NCBI GenBank assembly: GCA_050743385.1
Contig: JBOGFJ010000175.1
Location: forward strand, 1 to 9,650
Origin: JACDBD01 sp050743385
GTDB taxonomy: Bacteria; Actinomycetota; Acidimicrobiia; IMCC26256; JACDBD01
Direction of reading: 5' to 3'
DNA: 9,650 nucleotides
Part shown: positions 1 through 6,066 of the stretch, piece after piece
Position numbering within the stretch: the first letter of the stretch is position 1
Layout: each line of letters opens with the position of its first letter
Translations under genes and position numbers: made by a program
Notes under the pieces: model-generated
What the model was told of the DNA's origin: nothing
Database searches by the model: none
What the model saw: the letters and a program-made list of their open reading frames with translations, nothing else

Positions 1-2
1 CG

Positions 3-749
3 GGCGCGCCCGTCGGCGTGTACCTCAACTCCGCTGTGATCCGGGGCTCCGAGCCCGTGATCGTCGACACCGGCACGTACGCCAACCGCGACCAGTGGCT
101 CGAGGACGCGTTCTCGCTGGTCGACCCGGCCGACGTGCGCTGGATCTACCTGTCGCACGACGACCACGACCACGTGGGCAACTTGGAGCCGGTGCTCGAG
201 GCGTGCCCGCAGGCCACGCTCGTCTCGACCTGGTTCATGACCGAGCGGCTGGGGGCCGACTTCGACCTGCCGTTCGAGCGCATGCGGTGGCTCAACGACG
301 GCGAGTCGTTTCGCGCCGGTGACCGCACGCTCACCGCGGTGACGCCCCCGCTGTTCGACTCGCCCACCACCCGTGGCCTGTTCGACGAGTCGACCGGCTT
401 CTACTGGGCGGTCGACAGCTTTGCGTCGGTGCAGCCGCACCCTCGGGTCGAGGCGGCGGACATCGACCGGGTGGAGTGGCTCGAGGGGTTCGCGATCAAC
501 CGGATCAACAGCCCCTGGCACCAGTGGCTCGACCCGAAGAAGTTCGGCGCCCACGTCGACCGGCTCGAGTCGCTCGGGATCAGCGCGATCGGGTCGGCCC
601 ACGGGCCCGCCCTCCACGGCGAGATGATCGACGAGGCGCTCCGGCTCGTGCGGGAGGTGCCGTACCAAGAGGCACCGCCGTTGCCGGGTCAGGCCGACCT
701 CGACGCGATGGTCGCCGCGATGACCGAGGCGCACGCTTTGATCGCGTGA
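3..749 (+). CDS. MBL-fold (flavodiiron/ODP-like) metallo-hydrolase, 5'-truncated
   Basis: This is a metallo-beta-lactamase-fold protein, probably cytoplasmic, closest to the oxygen-binding diiron (ODP) domain of flavodiiron proteins. The reading frame is open to the left edge, and the GTG at 18 reads as an internal valine just before the conserved NS-x-[VL]I strand, so the N-terminus lies outside the window. Numbering from that codon, the metal motif is SHDDHDH (H47, D49, D51, H52), with D49 where flavodiiron proteins have Glu. The bridging Asp is D133 (AVDSF) and the last His is H195 (SAHGP); spacings match the family (86 and about 148 residues after H47). The remaining His ligand, expected near residues 111-114 (PLFD), is absent. 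No flavodoxin domain follows: the protein ends about 50 residues after H195, so electron partners, if any, are separate. The substrate is unknown; redox enzyme or hydrolase are both possible. Family assignment is confident, function is not. Confidence 0.85.
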   Translation, partial: GAPVGVYLNSAVIRGSEPVIVDTGTYANRDQWLEDAFSLVDPADVRWIYLSHDDHDHVGNLEPVLEACPQATLVSTWFMTERLGADFDLPFERMRWLNDGESFRAGDRTLTAVTPPLFDSPTTRGLFDESTGFYWAVDSFASVQPHPRVEAADIDRVEWLEGFAINRINSPWHQWLDPKKFGAHVDRLESLGISAIGSAHGPALHGEMIDEALRLVREVPYQEAPPLPGQADLDAMVAAMTEAHALIA

Positions 750-763
750 CGGTCTGCCTCGCT

Positions 764-816
764 GCGAGTGGGAGCCGGCCCGGGCGCAATGCCCGGGCCG
801 GTCCGCGCCCGCTCGC
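764..816. terminator. Long GC-rich hairpin between convergent genes
   Basis: A perfect 11-bp inverted repeat (775-785 with 791-801) surrounds a 5-base loop. It sits inside a second, nearly perfect 9-bp pairing (764-772 with 808-816, one G.T wobble). It lies between the stop of the metallo-hydrolase (749) and the stop of the convergent propeller gene (828), so it can serve both strands. There is no T-run on either side, so it would be a U-tract-less terminator, as is common in high-GC actinobacteria. Confidence 0.65.
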
Positions 817-827
817 ATGATCACGCC

Positions 828-1814
828 TCAGGACTCGATCCGGAACACCGAAGGCGCCTTGCCCCTGAAGACGCCGAGGTCGGTCACCCAGACGGCGCCG
901 GCCCCGACCGCGACGGCACCGAGCAGCGCCTCGCTCGGCTCGATGGTGTCGGTGACCCGACGATCGTCGGGGTCGACCCGCAGAACGACCCGCCCGGTCG
1001 TCACCACCCAGACCGCTCCCTGCCCGGCCGCGACGCTGGCGCCCTCGCGACCGATGTCGAAGCACGACGGATCGCCACCGGCCGGGTCCACCCGGCAGAG
1101 CTCGTCACCGCGCCGGGGCGCCCACACCGCGCCCTCCCCGAAGGCGAGCCCGGTCCCTCCCCGGACGGTGGAGCCGTCGCCCAGCTCGATCGGCGTCGCC
1201 GCGCCTGCGGCGGTATCGATCCTGAACAGGAGGCCGTCGGCCGGGCTGCGGGCCCACAGCACCCCCGCGCCCACCGCGAGATCGTTCCGCGCGTCACGCC
1301 TGGCGGTGAACGAGGCGTCGCCTGCGAGCGTCATCGTGGTCACCGCACTCAGCTCGACCGGATCGACGCGGACGATCTCCAGCTCGTCGGTCACGATCCA
1401 CACACCACCGCCGCCCGCAGTCAACGCGAGCGGCAACCCGATGTCTTCGGGGAGCTCGATCGTGTCGGTCACCTCTGCCCGCTTCGGGTCGACGCGCACC
1501 ACCGTCGACGGTGAGAGCACCCACGCGGCTCCCTCGCTGATGGCCACGTAGACGCTCGTGGTATCGAGGCGGACGCGGTCGGACACCTTGCCGGCTCGCG
1601 GCTTGATCCGCAGCAGCCGTGTCTCGAAGCGGTCGGCCACCCAGGCACCGCCCCGGCCGGCTGCGAGCTCGCCGGTGCCCGCGCTCTTCGGGAGCCGCAC
1701 CTCGTGTACCTCGAGACCGTCGCCCGACCCGCCGGAGCCGGCGGCGGCGCCCGCGACCGTCAGCAACCCGACGAGCGCGGCGACGTAGACGGGCAACCTT
1801 CTCGTCGGAGACAC
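828..1814 (-). CDS. Secreted seven-repeat beta-propeller protein
   Basis: This is a predicted exported protein of 328 residues built almost entirely from repeats. After an N-terminal signal (basic MSPTRR, hydrophobic residues 9-25, AAA-G cleavage-like site) come seven units each centred on a G-[AGV]-[AVL]-W strand, with Trp at about 58, 98, 139, 187, 231, 269 and 309. Most units are followed after 8-12 residues by a strand ending RVDP or RID. Spacing of 38-48 residues is that of a seven-bladed propeller of the YncE/Vgb-like kind. The two cysteines, C240 and C251, are close and could form a disulphide outside the cell. I see no catalytic motif, so ligand binding or a structural role is more likely than lyase activity, but this is inference. 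The GTG start is fixed by an in-frame TGA two codons upstream; no good Shine-Dalgarno is visible. The RR near the start loosely resembles a Tat signal but lacks the consensus hydrophobic position. Confidence 0.8.
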   Translation of the reverse strand: MSPTRRLPVYVAALVGLLTVAGAAAGSGGSGDGLEVHEVRLPKSAGTGELAAGRGGAWVADRFETRLLRIKPRAGKVSDRVRLDTTSVYVAISEGAAWVLSPSTVVRVDPKRAEVTDTIELPEDIGLPLALTAGGGGVWIVTDELEIVRVDPVELSAVTTMTLAGDASFTARRDARNDLAVGAGVLWARSPADGLLFRIDTAAGAATPIELGDGSTVRGGTGLAFGEGAVWAPRRGDELCRVDPAGGDPSCFDIGREGASVAAGQGAVWVVTTGRVVLRVDPDDRRVTDTIEPSEALLGAVAVGAGAVWVTDLGVFRGKAPSVFRIES

Positions 1815-1830
1815 TGCTCAGCGACGCTAC

Positions 1831-1855
1831 CGACTCGGCAGAAATGCCCGAGTCG
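1831..1855. promoter_or_regulatory. Hairpin with GAAA tetraloop in divergent intergenic region
   Basis: In the 87-base gap between the divergent propeller and CPBP genes, 1831-1840 pairs with 1845-1855 over 10 bp with one bulged C, closing a GAAA loop in the plus-strand sense. It lies about 45 bases upstream of the CPBP start and 16 bases upstream of the propeller start. It could be an operator dyad or a leader hairpin; no clear -10/-35 elements are visible to decide. Confidence 0.4.
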
Positions 1856-1901
1856 CGGCGACCCTTCGGTTTCCACGTGTCGACCGTGGTGGACTCTGAC
1901 G

Positions 1902-2633
1902 ATGGACGGCGGACGACTCGATGACGACACCCGCCGTGCGCTGCTGACCACCGGTCTGATCGTCGGCTACGGCGCGATCGCTCCACGCGTGCTGCCCCCG
2001 TCATCGGTGTTGCCGAACCTGGGCGCGGCGGCGGCCGGTGTGCTCGCGGCCCGCCGGTGGGGACGGTCGTGGGGCGACCTCGGGCTCGATCGTGGCGATG
2101 CCGGGCCGGGGCTGCGGGCGGGACTGGCGACCGTTCCCCCCTTGGCGAGCGCGGTGGCGGCCGCGTCGCTGATGCCGGCGCTGCGCCCGCTGCTACGGGA
2201 CGAGCGTGTCATCGGGCTGTCCGGGCGTGACGCGGCGTACCACGCGCTCGTGCGCATCCCGGTGGCGACGGCGCTCGCCGAGGAGGTCCTCTTCCGTGGG
2301 GCCCTGCTCGGGATGACGGGCGCCGGCAGTCGCCCGGTCCGGGCCGTTGCCTGGACCTCGGTCGCGTTCGGTCTCTGGCACGCCCTGCCCGCCCTGCATT
2401 CGCACCGGAGCAACCCGCACGGCGCCCGCCTGGCCGAGCGCCACGGCGGCGTGGTCGTGACCGTGGCGGGCACGGTGGTCGTGACCGCGGTCGCGGGCGC
2501 GGCCCTCGCGGGGCTGCGGCTCCGCGCGCGTAGCGTCCTCGCCCCCGTGATCGCCCACGCGGCGGTGAACGGCCTGGTGTTCCTGGCTGCGCGTGCGGTG
2601 GGTGGCGGCGTGCGGCGGAGCGGGAGGTCGTGA
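1902..2633 (+). CDS. CPBP-family intramembrane metalloprotease (Abi-like)
   Basis: This is an integral membrane protein of 243 residues, with about six or seven hydrophobic segments (roughly 12-30, 40-52, 72-95, 115-140, 147-165, 183-205 and 212-232). All three signature motifs of the CPBP family (CAAX proteases and bacteriocin-processing enzymes) are intact: EEVLFR (E127, E128, R132), FGLWH (F156, H160) and HAAVN (H219, N223). These form the intramembrane metal site, so catalytic activity is likely. The substrate cannot be told from sequence: bacterial members process or protect against peptides, or act on membrane-protein partners, and no bacteriocin precursor is visible nearby. The ATG at 1902 was chosen because a GGTGGA Shine-Dalgarno-like stretch lies 8 bases upstream; the open frame further upstream would overlap the divergent propeller gene. 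Its end converges with the next gene, leaving only 17 bases and no obvious terminator. Confidence 0.9.
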   Translation: MDGGRLDDDTRRALLTTGLIVGYGAIAPRVLPPSSVLPNLGAAAAGVLAARRWGRSWGDLGLDRGDAGPGLRAGLATVPPLASAVAAASLMPALRPLLRDERVIGLSGRDAAYHALVRIPVATALAEEVLFRGALLGMTGAGSRPVRAVAWTSVAFGLWHALPALHSHRSNPHGARLAERHGGVVVTVAGTVVVTAVAGAALAGLRLRARSVLAPVIAHAAVNGLVFLAARAVGGGVRRSGRS

Positions 2634-2650
2634 CCGCGTGGAGGAAGGTC

Positions 2651-4708
2651 TCAGTCGGCAGGAGGCGCAGAAGGATGCTCGCCACTCGCACCGCCGCCGG
2701 CGCGCAACTCGCGCTCGGCGACCCCTCTGATGAGGCGTTGCATCTCCGCACCGCCGCCATCACTGCGCCCGAGCGCTTCCTCGACCACAGCAACCGCGAG
2801 ACTCCTGCCCGCCGCGCCGTGGGCCTTGATCCATTGCGACCGCGCCAGCTCGTCGCGCTCCAGCCACGCTTCGATCCGGTCGAGCTGCGCCTGGTCCGCG
2901 TCGAACCCGAGGACGGCGTGGAAGAACGGCAGCAGATCGGCCCGGTAGTCGTGGCCCGTCGCCGCGAACTTCCCGGGCACGACGTTGGCCGAGTTCTTCA
3001 TGTCGACCAGCACCTGGAAGAACGTGGTCGTCGGAGCCCAGCGCATGCCCTTCGGGATCGTCGGGGGGCGGCGCTCGGGTGGGCCGAGCCACTCCGGCTC
3101 CTGGACGGCGATCGGCGCGCCGAACCGCGCCACTCCGTCGTTGTAGTGCGTGATCATCACGTATCGCAGGCGGGCGCGTGCGTCCGCGTCGAGAGCGCGC
3201 CACTCGTCGATGCCGTTGAACACGCCGACGAGCGCACGATCGAGGTCCGGGCGGTCGTCGTTGAGGACCTGCTCCTTCCACTTGCTGAACTCGGGCGTAC
3301 CGATCCAGATGGCGTGGTCGATGCCGCGGTCGCGCAGCCCCGCGGTCCCTCGGTCGACGAAGGGGTCCTGGCTCGTCCACGCGCCGAGGCTCTCGCCGAA
3401 CAGCAGCAGCTTCGGCCGCGCCTGCGGCTGCATCTTGCTCACCCGCTGATGCAGCGCTTGGAGGAGGAGACCGGTCTGGCGCCGGCCCTCCTTGACCTGC
3501 CCGAGCGAGAGCACCGATGGGCGGGCTGCGTACTGCATGGCGATCGTGGCGCAGTTGCCGCGTGAGAGCACCTCCAACGCGCTGACGGCGGCGTAGTTCG
3601 TGTACCCGGTGCCGGTCGGCGATGCCACCAAGATCCATTCGCGGGTAAACGCCTCGGTCCGCTCCAGCTCGTCGACCACGAGCCTGACCCGCGCTTCCTC
3701 GGTGTCGGCGCTCTCGAGCCCGACGTAGACCCGGATCGGCGAGTGGGCGTCGGCTTCGTCGAGGAGCTCGCGGATCGTGTCGGCAGTGTTGACGGTCCAG
3801 GCGAATCGCCGGCCTTGTTTGGACAGCGTCGCAAAGTCGACGTGGCTCTCGCGGCTGCCCGACACGAGCGGGTTCACCGGCGGGATGTCGAACGCCGCCT
3901 CGATGGAGGTCTCGCGCCCCTCGATCCGGTGGAATGTCCGCTCCACGAGCGTTCGCGTGGCGCCCCCCAGCACGGCGAGCGCGACGGCATGACCGAGCGG
4001 CCGGAACAGCTCGCGGTTGCCGGGCACGACTCGCCCAACCCCGCGCGCAACCGCGTCGGCGAGGGCGCGCTCGCCGAGCCCCAGCGCGGACACCGCCACG
4101 GCTACGGCGCTTCCGAGGCCGAGCGCCTCGGGTGGGGAGATCTTCTGCGGATCGGGCGTGAGGTTCGCGTCGAGGCGCGCGGCGCGCCGGCGGAGGATCT
4201 CACCGGCGATCGCGGTGGCACCCGCCGTCGGCACGACCGCGGGGATCGTGCGTCGGCCGCGCCGGCTGCGGCGCGAGGAGACCTCCTGCAGCAGCCCGAT
4301 TGCGGTCGCGGCTGTTCCCGTAATCGAAAGCCAGAGCCCGCCGGTGCGCGCGGTAGCCCGGGTCAGTGGTTCCCGGTGGCGCCGGCGGAGCGCCCGTTGG
4401 ACCGCGAACCCGGCGGCGACGACACCGACGTCGAGCGCCAACGTGGCGCGGCTCCATGTGGGGTCATGGGGTCGACGCCCTCGGTGTTGGCGCAGCAGCA
4501 CGAGCGCAGTCGCCTGGATCGACTCTTGGACCAGTGACGCGAGGGCATGGTTCGTCGCCATCGACAGCCCGGTGACGAGTGCCTGATCGACCGTCGGCCG
4601 GGGCATCAGCGTGCGCTGGAAGCTGAGCGGCACCTGCGCAGCCGCGACCACTACGCCGGCTTGGTCGGCCCGGTGGCCGAGAGAGTGGGAGAGGCGTTGG
4701 CGCGGCAT
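2651..4708 (-). CDS. Membrane-anchored alpha/beta-hydrolase (Abhydrolase_9 type, two-domain)
   Basis: The 685-residue protein has the two-part architecture of the actinobacterial Abhydrolase_9 family. The N-terminal half (to about 285) holds several hydrophobic segments near 42-72, 90-106, 124-140, 155-172, 196-212 and 237-250 and should anchor it in the membrane. The C-terminal half is the hydrolase. It has the strand PIRVYVGLES (324-333), a nucleophile elbow GESLG with S440, and TGHDYR with H586 as the likely catalytic His. D524 in HYNDG is a candidate acid. WTVNTADTIRELL (304-316) and GYTNYAAVSALEVLSRGN (368-385) also look characteristic of the family. A lipase or esterase acting on membrane or envelope lipids is plausible, but the natural substrate of the family is not established to my knowledge. 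The ATG at 4708 has GGAGG only 3 bases upstream, closer than ideal; M35 (ATG at 4606) is the alternative but has no Shine-Dalgarno. The C-terminal 15 residues are Gly/Ala/Pro-rich. Confidence 0.88.
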   Translation of the reverse strand: MPRQRLSHSLGHRADQAGVVVAAAQVPLSFQRTLMPRPTVDQALVTGLSMATNHALASLVQESIQATALVLLRQHRGRRPHDPTWSRATLALDVGVVAAGFAVQRALRRRHREPLTRATARTGGLWLSITGTAATAIGLLQEVSSRRSRRGRRTIPAVVPTAGATAIAGEILRRRAARLDANLTPDPQKISPPEALGLGSAVAVAVSALGLGERALADAVARGVGRVVPGNRELFRPLGHAVALAVLGGATRTLVERTFHRIEGRETSIEAAFDIPPVNPLVSGSRESHVDFATLSKQGRRFAWTVNTADTIRELLDEADAHSPIRVYVGLESADTEEARVRLVVDELERTEAFTREWILVASPTGTGYTNYAAVSALEVLSRGNCATIAMQYAARPSVLSLGQVKEGRRQTGLLLQALHQRVSKMQPQARPKLLLFGESLGAWTSQDPFVDRGTAGLRDRGIDHAIWIGTPEFSKWKEQVLNDDRPDLDRALVGVFNGIDEWRALDADARARLRYVMITHYNDGVARFGAPIAVQEPEWLGPPERRPPTIPKGMRWAPTTTFFQVLVDMKNSANVVPGKFAATGHDYRADLLPFFHAVLGFDADQAQLDRIEAWLERDELARSQWIKAHGAAGRSLAVAVVEEALGRSDGGGAEMQRLIRGVAERELRAGGGASGEHPSAPPAD

Positions 4709-4882
4709 CGGCCTCCGGCCGGTCTCGAGCGGTGGCGACCCGGTCCCGCCTGCCGGGCGCCCAAGTCGTGCGGCGGCACTCTACCTACACACTCACCCGA
4801 CGAGCGATGCCGCGCGACCGTCGACGCCCGCCCACTCCCCAACGCCCGACCGCGGTCGGGAGGCGCGCGCGAGTCTCGTGTC
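4709..4882. promoter_or_regulatory. Divergent intergenic region, probable promoters for both flanking genes
   Basis: These 174 bases separate the divergent hydrolase and PIG-L genes and should carry both promoters. The only locally less GC-rich patch is 4779-4795 (CTCTACCTACACAC), a possible -10 area on either strand, but I cannot assign convincing -10/-35 pairs. The region also holds the perfect palindrome listed separately. No RNA gene is visible. Confidence 0.4.
4845..4860. promoter_or_regulatory. Perfect 16-bp palindrome, candidate operator
   Basis: CCCGACCGCGGTCGGG is identical to its reverse complement over all 16 bases. It ends 22 bases before the ATG of the PIG-L gene, where a dimeric repressor could block transcription. 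With no spacer it is poorly suited to a terminator hairpin. No regulator gene is adjacent to suggest a partner. Confidence 0.45.
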
Positions 4883-5605
4883 ATGACATCCATGGAGAAG
4901 CCCGAGCTGCAAGCCCTGCCCGACGACTGGGACCGCGCCCTCGCGATCGTCGCCCATCCCGACGATCTCGAGTACGGCACCGCCAGTGCGGTCGCCCGTT
5001 GGACCAGCGAGGGGAAGGGCGTGACCTACGTGCTCGCGAGCCGGGGTGAGGCGGGCCTCGACCGGCCGCCGGAGGAAGTCGGCCCGCTCCGCGAGGCGGA
5101 GCAGCGGCGCGCGGCCGCCGTCGTGGGCGTGGCGACGGTGGAGTTCCTCGACTACCGAGACGGGATGATCGAGTACGGGCTGCCGTTACGCCGCGACCTC
5201 GCACGTGCCATCCGCCGCCATCGCCCGCACGTCGTGCTCTCGCTCAACCGCTACGACAGTTGGGGTGGCCCGTCGTTCAACATGGCCGACCACCGCCACG
5301 TCGGCCTGGCAGTGCTCGATGCCGTCCGCGACGCCGCCAACCGGTGGATCTTCCCCGAGCTCCTCGACCAGGGCCACGAACCCTGGGGCGACGTCGCGCT
5401 CGTCGCGTTCAGCGGCTCGCCGTCACCCACCCACGCAGTCGACGTGACCGGCTTCCTCGACCACGGGATCGCCTCCCTTCGCGAGCATCGCCTGTACCTC
5501 GAGCACACCGGCACCGACCCCGACATGCTCCGTACCTGGGCCGAGGAGACGGGCCGCGCCCTCGGCGTCGAGCACGCGCTCGCCTTCGAGGTCGTGCGCC
5601 CCTGA
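4883..5605 (+). CDS. PIG-L/LmbE-family zinc-dependent deacetylase-like protein
   Basis: This 240-residue protein belongs to the PIG-L family, whose members hydrolyse N-acetyl groups from GlcNAc-type conjugates (MshB in mycothiol synthesis, BshB in bacillithiol synthesis) or remove acyl groups from antibiotics. The metal motif AHPDDLE is intact: H25 and D28 are zinc ligands by homology with MshB, and D27 is the general base. SRGEAG (53-58) is the usual second motif. The third ligand is H137. However, the family HPDH box reads MADH (134-137), so the His corresponding to MshB H144 is Met. At 240 residues it is shorter than MshB, and no mycothiol genes lie nearby, so the substrate is open. The ATG at 4883 gives the natural N-terminus. 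No Shine-Dalgarno lies at normal distance, so the message may be leaderless; the in-frame ATG at 4892 is an alternative. The gene ends 3 bases from the convergent small membrane gene. Confidence 0.85.
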   Translation: MTSMEKPELQALPDDWDRALAIVAHPDDLEYGTASAVARWTSEGKGVTYVLASRGEAGLDRPPEEVGPLREAEQRRAAAVVGVATVEFLDYRDGMIEYGLPLRRDLARAIRRHRPHVVLSLNRYDSWGGPSFNMADHRHVGLAVLDAVRDAANRWIFPELLDQGHEPWGDVALVAFSGSPSPTHAVDVTGFLDHGIASLREHRLYLEHTGTDPDMLRTWAEETGRALGVEHALAFEVVRP

Positions 5606-5608
5606 CGG

Positions 5609-6007
5609 TCACACGGGGGCAGGGAGAGTCGCGTCCTCGAGGTTCTGCATGGCCATGGCCCCGCCGCTCACGGCGACCATGGCGGCGGCGACGACCATGA
5701 GCTTGCGGCCGGCCGGAACCGGTCCGCGCAGGGTACTGAGGACGTCGGTTGCGTCCGACAGCAGTCCGGCCTCGAGCCAGCCTCGTACCGGCGCCTCCTT
5801 CTGCACCGCCAGGTAGGCGCCGAGGCCGAGGGCGAGGTCACGGACCGCGAACGCGCGCGTGATCATCGCGATGCGCGGTGAGGCGGCCTCGTCGCCGACC
5901 CAGGCGCGCCCGAAGGTCCTCGGCATCAGGAGGCCGGCGACTCCGACGGCCATGCGGGCGAGCGCCAGCCGCTTGGCTACTTCGCGTCCGCTCTCCACCC
6001 AGCTCAT
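5609..6007 (-). CDS. Small membrane protein of unknown function
   Basis: The 132-residue product has hydrophobic stretches near 14-30, 52-68 and 103-120, and a weaker one near 76-84, giving a three- or four-helix membrane protein. Charged residues within the hydrophobic part, RAFAVRDLALGLG (51-63) and LLSDATDVLSTL (82-93), look like conserved functional positions; similar arrangements occur in short actinobacterial membrane proteins of the DUF4267 kind, a comparison I hold only loosely. No enzymatic motif is visible. The ATG at 6007 is preceded by TAGGGT about 9 bases upstream, a weak Shine-Dalgarno. It is transcribed divergently from the crotonase operon across a 59-base gap and converges tightly with the PIG-L gene, so it is likely monocistronic. 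Function is unknown. Confidence 0.7.
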   Translation of the reverse strand: MSWVESGREVAKRLALARMAVGVAGLLMPRTFGRAWVGDEAASPRIAMITRAFAVRDLALGLGAYLAVQKEAPVRGWLEAGLLSDATDVLSTLRGPVPAGRKLMVVAAAMVAVSGGAMAMQNLEDATLPAPV

Positions 6008-6025
6008 CCAAACGCAGACCCTACG

Positions 6026-6037
6026 CCTCGCGCGAGG
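6026..6037. promoter_or_regulatory. Perfect 12-bp palindrome in divergent promoter region
   Basis: CCTCGCGCGAGG is self-complementary over 12 bases. It sits near the middle of the 59-base gap between the small membrane protein gene and the crotonase/SDR operon, ending 29 bases before the crotonase ATG. The position suits an operator controlling one or both promoters. Short GC palindromes arise easily by chance in such DNA, so support is modest. Confidence 0.3.
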
Positions 6038-6053
6038 ATCGCGTCGTCGAGAC

Positions 6054-6059
6054 AGAAGG
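6054..6059 (+). promoter_or_regulatory. Ribosome binding site of the crotonase gene
   Basis: AGAAGG lies 7 bases before the ATG at 6067. This fixes that start over the in-frame GTG at 6061, which would leave only one base of spacing. Confidence 0.7.
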
Positions 6060-6066
6060 TGTGCGC

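Noticed and set aside
768..1551. Two long plus-strand open frames (248 and 244 codons) opposite the propeller gene
   Set aside because: Their translations are rich in Arg/Pro/Thr/Ser without domains, typical of antisense shadows in GC-rich DNA; the minus-strand frame carries the regular W repeats.
1704..1901. N-terminal extension of the CPBP frame starting at 1704
   Set aside because: It would overlap the divergent propeller gene including its signal peptide, has a non-membrane, low-complexity translation, and a better start with Shine-Dalgarno lies at 1902.
4547..4882. Upstream extension of the PIG-L frame, overlapping the hydrolase gene
   Set aside because: PIG-L homology begins at about residue 20 after the ATG at 4883, and the extension reads as Arg/Pro-rich antisense of the hydrolase N-terminus.
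5598..5620. Possible terminator hairpin between the PIG-L and small membrane genes
   Set aside because: Only a 5-bp GCCCC/GGGGC stem with a 13-base loop; too weak to separate from chance in GC-rich DNA.
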